A stretch of 5,063 nucleotides of DNA from Smithella sp. D17 (GTDB taxonomy: Bacteria; Desulfobacterota; Syntrophia; Syntrophales; Smithellaceae). This document shows positions 1 to 5,063 of this stretch, in pieces. Numbering within the stretch: position 1 is the stretch's first letter; the number at the start of each line of letters is the position of its first letter. The notes beneath the pieces are model-generated. The model did not search any database, was not told the origin of the DNA, and saw only the letters and a program-made list of their open reading frames with translations. Where the stretch lies: positions 1-5,063 of the forward strand of contig JQOA01000072.1 in NCBI GenBank assembly GCA_000753945.1, read 5' to 3'. Made by a program: the position numbers and the translations under genes.

Positions 1-39
1 AGCCGCGTTGCTTAAATATTTCTTTATTGACGATGTCTT
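1..39. repeat. Left arm of a 39-bp perfect terminal inverted repeat
   Basis: The first 39 bases, beginning AGCCGCGTTGCTTAAATATT, are the exact reverse complement of the last 39 bases of the window. Base 40 is the first mismatch. On the minus strand this arm lies inside the start of the gene after lipM and reads naturally as protein (KDIVNKEIFKQRG). Because the repeat sits exactly at both edges of a short sequence, an assembly or chimera origin is more likely than a biological one. Confidence 0.9.
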
Positions 40-55
40 TCAAAATCATGGCCAT
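1..55 (-). CDS. N-terminal fragment of an unidentified protein, cut by the left edge
   Basis: Six nucleotides after the lipM stop codon an open frame begins with ATG at 55-53 and runs off the window. It encodes 18 codons, MAMILKDIVNKEIFKQRG. A second in-frame ATG lies at 49-47. The upstream one is preferred because an AGG, which overlaps the lipM stop codon at 61-64, lies 5 nt before it. The spacing and strand make it the likely next gene of the operon. The fragment has no signal peptide and looks soluble. I do not recognise the family. It does not resemble the start of lipoyl synthase, GcvT or GcvP as I know them, so the obvious pathway guesses are not supported. Its last 13 codons lie in the terminal inverted repeat, so sequence beyond codon 5 depends on that arm being the genuine copy. 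Confidence 0.5.
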   Translation of the reverse strand, partial: MAMILKDIVNKEIFKQRG

Positions 56-61
56 AAAAAC

Positions 62-880
62 CTAATTAAAAATGTTTTCACCTTGTATATTCCAACGGGT
101 ATTATTGTATTTTCCCATTAATTCATTTTTTAAAGTTTCTTCCGCGGATGTTAAAGTTTCTTCCACCAGATCTATCCCCAGCTCCTCGATAAAACCTTTT
201 TTCAATTGAAAACAAATTCCCCGCGCATCAACCGGTGAAGCAATTTCTTCGTTGACCGCTGTCACTGTTTCTCTTAGTTGTTCTACTTGCCGGGATGTGC
301 GCGAAGGCAATAAAAAATCCGCTGTCTTCACCGGATCAAAAGCTAAAAGCAATGAACCATGCTGTAAGAATCCACCTCGTCTTCTCACCTGAGCGCTGCC
401 GCAAATTTTACGCCCTTTAACTAAAAGCTCATTTTTAGAAGGAACCGAAAAGCAGTAAGTTTCAGCTTTTTGTGCCGGCAAAGCCCGGCCACTTTCGACT
501 AAATCCGCCTTTATTCCCAAATAAGCCAGGCCGCAAGCAATACATTTGCTGATCACTTTATATGTTCCCGGAATATCGGGCGGGAATAATTTTTCCTGAT
601 CCGAAGCGACAACAGAATAAGTAATTTCATTAAAATGGAAAACGGCTTTTCCCCCTGTTATTCTTCTGGCGACATCAATTCCGGCGCTGTAACATTTTTC
701 GATATTTACTTCCTTTCTTGCGTCTTGAAAATAACCAATGGAAATTGCCACCGGCCGCGAATTATAAAATCTAATCGTGGGGGCTTTTTTGTTTTTTATG
801 GTTTCATGAAAAATCGCCTCATCTATAGCCATGTTTTCAAATATATTATGATATTGAAAATTTAATAGTCTCCATGACAT
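62..880 (-). CDS. lipM: LipM-type octanoyltransferase (BPL/LplA/LipB fold), lipoate-protein ligase family
   Basis: The 272-residue protein belongs to the biotin/lipoate protein ligase superfamily and should act in the cytoplasm, moving an octanoyl group onto the lipoyl lysine of GcvH. From N- to C-terminus it shows the start WRLLNFQ followed by NMAIDEA (residues 16-22), IRFYNSRPVAISIGYFQ (36-52), the acyl-binding motif RRITGGKAVFH (72-82), TYCFSVPSKNEL (141-152), and GRKICGSAQ (156-164) with the conserved Lys158. It then has LQHGSLLL (172-179). These blocks, their order and the length closely match Bacillus subtilis LipM as I remember it. Cys143 (codon 454-452) aligns with the LipM catalytic cysteine, which ATP-dependent LplA ligases lack, so transfer from octanoyl-ACP is favoured over lipoate activation. 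The gene starts 9 nt after gcvH with no clear Shine-Dalgarno, suggesting translational coupling. Assignment as a LplA-type ligase is the main alternative. Confidence 0.85.
   Translation of the reverse strand: MSWRLLNFQYHNIFENMAIDEAIFHETIKNKKAPTIRFYNSRPVAISIGYFQDARKEVNIEKCYSAGIDVARRITGGKAVFHFNEITYSVVASDQEKLFPPDIPGTYKVISKCIACGLAYLGIKADLVESGRALPAQKAETYCFSVPSKNELLVKGRKICGSAQVRRRGGFLQHGSLLLAFDPVKTADFLLPSRTSRQVEQLRETVTAVNEEIASPVDARGICFQLKKGFIEELGIDLVEETLTSAEETLKNELMGKYNNTRWNIQGENIFN
130..171. repeat. Imperfect 21-bp tandem repeat inside lipM
   Basis: The 14-mer TTAAAGTTTCTTCC occurs at 130-143 and again at 151-164, with a period of 21 bp or seven codons. On the minus strand it encodes the repeated EETL in EETLTSAEETL (residues 240-250), in a predicted C-terminal helix. 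Comparison with remembered LipM suggests the protein is not longer here than the family, so it may be chance codon similarity rather than a recent duplication. Confidence 0.6.
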
Positions 881-889
881 AGAAAAGGA

Positions 890-1285
890 TCAGTCTATTT
901 CTTTTTGTGTTATAAGATCATTATAACTGGAAGCAGCCATAAGGTCTTCTATTTGATCCAAGTTATCCATTTCAATAATAATCAACCACCCGGTATCGTA
1001 CGGATCCCTGTTTATTATATCGCTGTCGTCAATAATATCTTCATTAACAATAACGATAGTGCCACTGACGGGAGCAATCAAGTCCACTACTTCTTTGACG
1101 GATTCGATGGAACCAAAGGTTTCGTCGCGTTCCACATAAGTATCGGCTTCAAGAAATTCAACGGAGAGAATGTCTCCCAGTCTTTCCTGAACATAATCGG
1201 TAATTCCTATTGTAGCCATAGATCCATCAACCCGGACCCATACGTGTTCGGAACTATAAAGCACATCTTCTGGCAATACTTTCAT
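890..1285 (-). CDS. gcvH: Glycine cleavage system H protein (lipoyl carrier)
   Basis: This 131-residue soluble protein is the lipoyl-bearing carrier of the glycine cleavage complex, which shuttles the aminomethyl intermediate between P, T and L proteins. The family pattern is clear: YSSEHVWVRVDG (10-21), ATIGITDYVQERLGDI (24-39), the lipoylation motif ESVKEVVDLIAPVSG (61-75) with the acceptor Lys64 (codon 1096-1094), NEDI (81-84) and DPYDTGWLI (94-102). The length is normal for GcvH. The start ATG has an AGAGG ten nucleotides upstream. The gene lies 19 nt after the peptidase gene and 9 nt before the LipM-type enzyme that probably modifies it. No gcvT, gcvP or dihydrolipoamide dehydrogenase gene is in the window, so a role outside glycine cleavage, for example as an octanoyl/lipoyl donor for other proteins or as an LbpA-like carrier, cannot be excluded. 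Confidence 0.93.
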   Translation of the reverse strand: MKVLPEDVLYSSEHVWVRVDGSMATIGITDYVQERLGDILSVEFLEADTYVERDETFGSIESVKEVVDLIAPVSGTIVIVNEDIIDDSDIINRDPYDTGWLIIIEMDNLDQIEDLMAASSYNDLITQKEID

Positions 1286-1295
1286 AACAGCACAA

Positions 1296-1300
1296 CCTCT
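1296..1300 (-). promoter_or_regulatory. Ribosome binding site of gcvH
   Basis: The minus-strand AGAGG ends ten nucleotides before the gcvH ATG at 1285 and lies in the 19-nt spacer after the peptidase stop codon. It is the best Shine-Dalgarno match in the lipoylation block and supports this start. Confidence 0.55.
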
Positions 1301-1304
1301 GCTT

Positions 1305-2390
1305 TTATTCTATAATGATAAGTTCTTTATCCATTTTTGTAATCTTTTCGCAACTATTTTTTTTCACCAGAACTGTATCTTCGATTCGTATGCCCCAAAG
1401 CCCCGGGATATACAAACCAGGTTCAATAGTTACAACCATATTTGGCTTTAAAATATCAGTGGAATGGGAGGACAAACGTGGCGCTTCATGAACTTCCAAA
1501 CCTACACCATGCCCTGTACCATGAACAAAGTACCGGACGTATTTTTCTCCAAAAACGCTTCGGACACACCGGTCAATACCGGCTGCGGAAACGTTTGCCT
1601 TAACACAAGATAAAGCCTGATCATGAGCGTTTTTCACCATTTGATAAGCATTTTTTTGCCTGTCTGTCAATTTCCCAAAAGCAATTGTACAGGTTTCATC
1701 CGAGCAATAGCCCTGATACTTAACGCCAAAATCGATAACAACAAAATCTCCTTTTTTTATTTTTCTATCCGTTGGCTGAGCATGGGGAAATGCGGCGTTT
1801 TCCCCTGCGGCAACAATCGCTCCAAACGCGAGTTCATCGGCCCCGGCTCTTCGCGCTTCAATTTCCAATTCCAGCGCCACTTCCTTTTCCGTAAAACCGG
1901 TCTTTATTTTACCTATCAGTGAGCGAATGGAAGAAGAGGAAATTTCCGCGGCTTTCTTCATCAGCGCTATTTCTGTTTTGTCTTTGTATGCCCGAAGCAA
2001 TTTCAACTCATCATTTAAAGCAACCAATACTCCCTGACGCACATGGCTTGTCAATTGATTGTACATTCCCAGGGTTATCGAATTCGCTTCAAAACCAATA
2101 CGTTTTAGTTTAAACTTTTTTATCGCCTGATTGATTCCTTCAATTTTATCCTTGTATTCTATTATCCGCAGACCGTCCGTTTCCATGCCGGCCTGAGTAA
2201 TGTAACGGCCATCAACAAGCAAATTTGTTTCGTCGGAATTAATCAAAAGGACACCTTCACTGCCTGTAAAACCGGAGAGGTAACGGATATTGTTCATATT
2301 AAAAAAAATCAGACTATCGATTTTGCAGGAAGAAAATTTTCTCCGAAGGCGGGATATTCTATCCGGTAATTCTTTTTTTGTTTGTGGCAT
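1305..2390 (-). CDS. M24B metallopeptidase, Xaa-Pro aminopeptidase/dipeptidase family
   Basis: The 361-residue protein is a cytoplasmic peptidase of the pita-bread family that releases residues next to proline from peptides. Residues 1-130 form the creatinase-type N-terminal domain, with RISRLRRKF, NIRYLSGFTGSEG (34-46) and LLVDGRYITQA (57-67). The catalytic domain follows and carries all five expected metal ligands: Asp220 (VVIDFG), Asp231 (CSDET), His294 (HGTGHGVG), Glu323 (TIEPGLY) and Glu337 (IRIEDTV). It also has the supporting histidines His203, His290 and His301. Length is typical of the short prolidase/aminopeptidase P-like group. The DxTRT motif after Asp231 reads DETCT, with Cys234 in place of the usual Arg. 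The ATG lies inside the end of the upstream TPR gene, giving a 32-nt overlap, with an AGG ten nucleotides before it. Sequence alone does not separate aminopeptidase P from prolidase specificity. Confidence 0.92.
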   Translation of the reverse strand: MPQTKKELPDRISRLRRKFSSCKIDSLIFFNMNNIRYLSGFTGSEGVLLINSDETNLLVDGRYITQAGMETDGLRIIEYKDKIEGINQAIKKFKLKRIGFEANSITLGMYNQLTSHVRQGVLVALNDELKLLRAYKDKTEIALMKKAAEISSSSIRSLIGKIKTGFTEKEVALELEIEARRAGADELAFGAIVAAGENAAFPHAQPTDRKIKKGDFVVIDFGVKYQGYCSDETCTIAFGKLTDRQKNAYQMVKNAHDQALSCVKANVSAAGIDRCVRSVFGEKYVRYFVHGTGHGVGLEVHEAPRLSSHSTDILKPNMVVTIEPGLYIPGLWGIRIEDTVLVKKNSCEKITKMDKELIIIE

Positions 2391-3060
2391 GTATTTTCAA
2401 CCTATCGACATTTTTAAGCCAGGAGGACAACATCGTAATCAGTTTATCCGAATCAAATTTTTTAACAACAGTTGACGAGGAATCGAGTGATTTTTTGAGC
2501 GAATCAAGTTTTGCGGCGGCCTGAATGTTTTGCGGTTCTTTTTTTATTATTTCTTCAAGGATTTTTCGCGCTACCGGCAAGTGACCTTGTCTGATATAAA
2601 GCTCCGCAAGAGTCACTGTAAACAATTCCGGTTCAGGAATATTTTCATCTATTATATCAATTTCATTTACAGGATGATCTTCCTGATCAAGAAGAGTCAT
2701 TTTTTCAATAACCATTCTCGCGTCTTCAGCGCCGGGATGCAAAGAAAGAAATTTCTCGTAACAAAACGCGGCATCCTGATGGAAACCACTTTTCCGGTAA
2801 ACATCACCTATCCGGTCATAGACAAAAGACAAATCCGAAATAATATTGCCAACATCACGCAAAATATCACGCGCTTCATCAATTCTTCCCATGCCGATTA
2901 GAGCGCTGCCGGCAATTACATAAACATCGGCATCGGCCGACATTAATCTAAGACGTTCCTGTGCAAGATTTAACGCATCAGGAAATTTATTCTGTTCAAG
3001 CAGCGTTTCCGCTTCATTAAGAAAATTTATATGATTTTTCCCGGAAGTATTTTTTTTCAT
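2359..3060 (-). CDS. Cytoplasmic TPR-repeat protein with acidic linker
   Basis: This 233-residue protein has no signal peptide or membrane segment. About three TPR-like helix pairs cover residues 12-112, for example NKFPDALNLAQERLRL (24-39), GRIDEARDILRDV (58-70) and SGFHQDAAFCYEKFLSLHP (91-109). An acidic, Ile/Asp/Glu-rich linker follows at 125-146, then another TPR unit at 147-178 (ELYIRQGHLPVARKILEEI). After a Ser-rich stretch it ends with a possible amphipathic segment, KLITMLSSWLKNVDRLK (206-222), and a basic tail. TPRs mediate protein contacts, but no partner is shown by the sequence. It starts 27 nt after the TPR lipoprotein gene with only a weak purine-rich site, and its 3' end overlaps the peptidase gene. 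A link to pilus assembly is possible from its neighbours but unproven. I do not recognise a named family. Confidence 0.85.
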   Translation of the reverse strand: MKKNTSGKNHINFLNEAETLLEQNKFPDALNLAQERLRLMSADADVYVIAGSALIGMGRIDEARDILRDVGNIISDLSFVYDRIGDVYRKSGFHQDAAFCYEKFLSLHPGAEDARMVIEKMTLLDQEDHPVNEIDIIDENIPEPELFTVTLAELYIRQGHLPVARKILEEIIKKEPQNIQAAAKLDSLKKSLDSSSTVVKKFDSDKLITMLSSWLKNVDRLKIHATNKKRITG

Positions 3061-3087
3061 AATTTTCTGCTAGTCGATTAAATAGAA

Positions 3088-3870
3088 TTATTTCAAGGAC
3101 TGCAAATAATTTTTAGCAAGCCGTCCGAAAGAAGAGTCCGGCGATAATCTAACAACGGTCTGAAACGCTTTTTTAGCATTTTTATTATCTTCAGTCCTGA
3201 AATAACACTGACCCAATAAAAATTGAGCATCCACAAGAGAAGGATCTAATTCCACGGATTTCTTAAAATGACGAATAGCTTCCAGAGGGTTATCCTGATC
3301 AAAATAAATTAATCCCATATTTTTCTCAATTTGCGGCCGTAACGTGGTTCGGGGATCGGCATTAAGCGCTTCCTGATATTTCGCTATAGCTTTATTATAA
3401 TCTTTTTTGGAATAGTAAGCCCAGGCCATATTATAAAGGGACATTGCAGGCGTATCGTATAAATGATTACGGAGAGCTTCTTCAAACTCCTCAATGGCCT
3501 GTTCCCAAAGTCCGCTGTCTAAATACAACGTGCCCAAAAAATTATGCGCTTCAGAATAATTTTCATCCAGAGAGATTGCTTCTTTAAATTCCTCTATGGC
3601 TTTATCCTTCATGCCCTTTCCATGGTAAGATATGCCTAAGTAATAATGAACCTTGGGATTGCCGGAATAATATTTTTCCGATTCCAGCAACTCTTTCAGG
3701 GCGCTGTTATACTGACCGGCGCCAATATAAGAAATGCCTTTGTTCAAAAAAAGTTCTGATTGTTCTCTGTGCCAGGGGGTATAAGTACAGGAGGAACAAA
3801 GAAGTATTGTCAGACAAACGAAAAACAAGGAAGTTTTATTTATAATAAACTTATTTTTATGAACAACCAT
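3088..3870 (-). CDS. Six-TPR outer-membrane lipoprotein, PilF/PilW-like secretin pilotin candidate
   Basis: I place the start at the ATG 3870-3868, giving 260 residues, because a CAGG lies six nucleotides upstream. The frame stays open to a TTG at 3894, which would add eight residues without a better site. A basic N-region (MVVHKNKFIINK) and a hydrophobic core (SLFFVCLTILL) lead to the lipobox CSSC, with Cys28 the predicted lipidated residue. The Cys at -3 is unusual. Thr at +2 suits outer-membrane sorting under the E. coli rule. Six TPR units follow at about 38-71, 72-105, 105-139, 141-174, 178-211 and 212-245, with typical A/G/P positions such as HYYLGISYHGKGMKDKAIEE. Pseudomonas PilF and Neisseria PilW are also six-TPR lipoproteins that help PilQ multimerise or pili persist. 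The location directly after pilQ supports that role. A generic TPR lipoprotein remains possible. Confidence 0.87.
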   Translation of the reverse strand: MVVHKNKFIINKTSLFFVCLTILLCSSCTYTPWHREQSELFLNKGISYIGAGQYNSALKELLESEKYYSGNPKVHYYLGISYHGKGMKDKAIEEFKEAISLDENYSEAHNFLGTLYLDSGLWEQAIEEFEEALRNHLYDTPAMSLYNMAWAYYSKKDYNKAIAKYQEALNADPRTTLRPQIEKNMGLIYFDQDNPLEAIRHFKKSVELDPSLVDAQFLLGQCYFRTEDNKNAKKAFQTVVRLSPDSSFGRLAKNYLQSLK

Positions 3871-3946
3871 TTTAAACCTGAATAAATATAGCAACGGTCA
3901 GCTTAAAACCGATATAGAATGATTAATTTATAATTTTCCCCGCACT
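3871..3946. other. 76-nt pilQ/TPR-lipoprotein spacer with a weak dyad
   Basis: This is the largest intergenic gap in the window. It is AT-rich and holds a short inverted repeat, CGGT at 3895-3898 and ACCG at 3908-3911, around a 9-nt loop. No T-tract follows on the minus strand, so it is a poor intrinsic terminator. A TATAAA lies upstream of the dyad, but its spacing to any -35 match is weak. It could be a simple spacer or a minor internal signal. Confidence 0.3.
3877..3880 (-). promoter_or_regulatory. Ribosome binding site deciding the TPR-lipoprotein start
   Basis: The minus-strand CAGG ends six nucleotides before the ATG at 3870. The in-frame TTG at 3894 has no comparable site, and starting there would place this CAGG inside the coding region and lengthen the signal peptide. 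It therefore favours the ATG. Confidence 0.5.
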
Positions 3947-5063
3947 TTATTTAATATTGTCACCTTTTAATATCCTGGGTGTCACAAAAACTAACAGCTG
4001 TTTTTTGTTACGATTTATATTCTCGGTTTTAAATAACCAACCCAGAACGGGGATCTTCTGCAGCCAGGGCCATCCACTTACCGATGTAGATTCATCAATC
4101 GACATAACTCCGCCAACAACAACTGTGTCTCCATCACTAATAACAACCTTTGATTCAATCTCACTTTTCTTGATGGGAGGATTACCCTGCACTTGATTTG
4201 TCCAATCGGGACTGTCATTACTGGCCTTGATGTCCATGGAAATTTTTCCTTCATCAGTTATTTTGGGCGTTACTTCCAATTTCAATAAGGCTTCTTTAAA
4301 AGAAACAGTTGCCGGTGAAGTACCGGATGCCGGAGTTGTATACGGGACCTCCGTGCCCTGCTTAATAATAGCTTTAATGCCCTCCATCGTCACAACTTTA
4401 GGCGCAGAAATCAATTTTCCTGTACCGTTCTCTTCCAAAGCGGCCAATTGAGTTTCGAGAAAGCCCGTTGCGCCGCCAAATACCAGACCGATAACCGGCC
4501 CCGTCACAGCAGTGGGGAAATTTACCGCCGCCATGGTTTTAGAGGTAAGGCCGACTTGAGGAGGATAATTTTGTGTATATGGAGTTGGTGTTGTAGCTGT
4601 AGAGCTGCCACCGGTTACACCCAGACCATAAGTGCCGTCACTGACTTTCTGCTGATTTCCAAAGCCCCACTCAACTCCGATTTTTCTGACAAAATCTTCA
4701 GTCGCCTCGACAATCTTTGCTTCAATTAATACTTGTTTTAACAAACCTTTTTCCGCCATCATTTTTTGTTCTCTGGCTTTCCGTTCGTCGTCAGCCTTAT
4801 TTTGATCATCCGCAGCCCTCGCTTTGTCAGCTTCATCTTTTTTCTTTCTATCCAGGGTTGTTACTGTAATGATATGGCCTGTTTGCCTTTTAGTTAAACT
4901 ATTCAAGTCCAATATCGTATCCAAGGCCTGCTTCCATGGAACATTTTTCATAGATAAAGTTATAGAACCCTTTACATCTTCGCTGGAGACAATACTGACA
5001 TTACCGGATTCGGCCATCAGACGTAAGACATCGTCAATAAAGAAATATTTAAGCAACGCGGCT
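3947..5063 (-). CDS. pilQ: Type IV pilus secretin PilQ, C-terminal part (5' end missing)
   Basis: This is the C-terminal 371 or so residues of an outer-membrane secretin, the ring-shaped pore through which type IV pili emerge. The frame is open to the right edge, so the gene continues beyond it; the TTG at 5056 is not a credible start. Counting from that TTG, residues 8-68 are a short STN (secretin/TonB N-terminal) domain: DVLRLMAESGN, SSEDVKGSITL and MKNVPWKQALDTIL. Residues 69-105 are a very charged Lys/Glu/Asp/Ala linker. The secretin core spans about 106-365: QVLIEAKIVEA, KIGVEWGFG, a Thr/Ser/Gly/Pro-rich loop (140-172), LISAPKVVTMEG, QGTEVPYTT, the signature IPVLGWLFK (335-343) and LLVFVTPRIL (354-363). 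PilQ is favoured over GspD because of DVLRLMAESG and the GNPPI and GDTVVVGG motifs. The usual KH-like N1 domain before the core is not visible. The outermost 39 bases belong to the terminal inverted repeat and may not be authentic pilQ. Confidence 0.93.
   Translation of the reverse strand, partial: AALLKYFFIDDVLRLMAESGNVSIVSSEDVKGSITLSMKNVPWKQALDTILDLNSLTKRQTGHIITVTTLDRKKKDEADKARAADDQNKADDERKAREQKMMAEKGLLKQVLIEAKIVEATEDFVRKIGVEWGFGNQQKVSDGTYGLGVTGGSSTATTPTPYTQNYPPQVGLTSKTMAAVNFPTAVTGPVIGLVFGGATGFLETQLAALEENGTGKLISAPKVVTMEGIKAIIKQGTEVPYTTPASGTSPATVSFKEALLKLEVTPKITDEGKISMDIKASNDSPDWTNQVQGNPPIKKSEIESKVVISDGDTVVVGGVMSIDESTSVSGWPWLQKIPVLGWLFKTENINRNKKQLLVFVTPRILKGDNIK
5025..5063. repeat. Right arm of the 39-bp perfect terminal inverted repeat
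   Basis: The last 39 bases are the exact reverse complement of bases 1-39. On the minus strand they are in frame with pilQ and read ALLKYFFIDDV just before DVLRLMAESG matches the family. The part before the DDV does not show the hydrophobic-alternating ISLxFxxADI pattern expected at the start of the STN domain, so this arm is the likelier foreign copy. Confidence 0.9.

Noticed and set aside
635..865. Plus-strand open frame antisense to the 5' half of lipM
   Set aside because: Cys- and Phe-rich translation without domain character, opposite highly conserved LipM motifs. It is a shadow frame.
905..1315. A 136-codon open frame on the plus strand, antisense to gcvH
   Set aside because: It mirrors gcvH almost end to end, has no recognisable motif and lies opposite a strongly conserved gene. 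It is a shadow frame.
2530..2901. Plus-strand open frame of 123 codons antisense to the TPR gene
   Set aside because: The start RFFFYYFFKDF reflects the complement of Lys/Glu-rich coding sequence. There is no ribosome site or family resemblance.
3895..3911. Intrinsic terminator after pilQ
   Set aside because: The stem is only four base pairs with a nine-base loop and no U-tract follows on the minus strand.
3925..3960. Sigma-70 promoter in the pilQ/TPR-lipoprotein gap (TTAAAT, 16 nt, TATAAA on the minus strand)
   Set aside because: The -35 match is poor and AT-rich spacers give such matches by chance.
5054..5056. TTG as the start codon of pilQ
   Set aside because: The frame continues upstream to the edge and a PilQ starting inside the STN domain would lack its signal peptide, so the codon is internal to a truncated gene or to a chimeric end.
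1..5063. Transposon or linear plasmid bounded by terminal inverted repeats
   Set aside because: There is no transposase, integrase or replication gene, no target duplication can be examined, both arms lie inside coding frames, and the cargo is chromosomal housekeeping genes.

Overview
The window looks like a short piece of a moderately AT-rich Gram-negative genome, most likely from the former Deltaproteobacteria (Desulfobacterota, Syntrophales-like). That placement is inferred from the style of the PilQ secretin, the outer-membrane lipoprotein, and the mix of a type IV pilus secretin gene with TPR, peptidase and lipoyl genes. No marker in the window fixes the taxonomy. I see no mobile genes, CRISPR array, rRNA or tRNA.

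Every supported gene is on the minus strand, so transcription runs from right to left. The order is: pilQ (5' end cut off by the right edge), a six-TPR lipoprotein resembling the PilF/PilW pilotins, a second cytoplasmic TPR protein, an M24B Xaa-Pro-type metallopeptidase, gcvH, a LipM-type octanoyltransferase, and the first 18 codons of an unidentified gene cut off by the left edge. The gaps are 76 nt after pilQ, 27 nt, a 32-nt overlap, 19 nt, 9 nt and 6 nt. There is no convincing terminator between genes, so this reads as one operon or two overlapping transcription units.

Functionally there are two blocks. The right block (positions 3088-5063) serves type IV pilus or secretin assembly in the outer membrane: PilQ forms the pore and the TPR lipoprotein probably helps it assemble. 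The left block (890-880 boundary and leftward) handles protein lipoylation: GcvH carries the lipoyl group on Lys64, and the LipM-like enzyme would attach octanoate to that lysine. The TPR protein and the peptidase sit between the blocks and have no clear tie to either.

The most unusual structural fact is that the first 39 bases and the last 39 bases are exact reverse complements. Both copies are readable as in-frame protein, but the right copy fits PilQ poorly. I read this as a fold-back or assembly-graph effect at the ends of a short contig rather than a transposon or a linear replicon. The second notable point is that PilQ goes from its STN domain straight to the secretin core through a charged linker, with no recognisable KH-like N1 domain. 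I did not find a convincing new biological system here.
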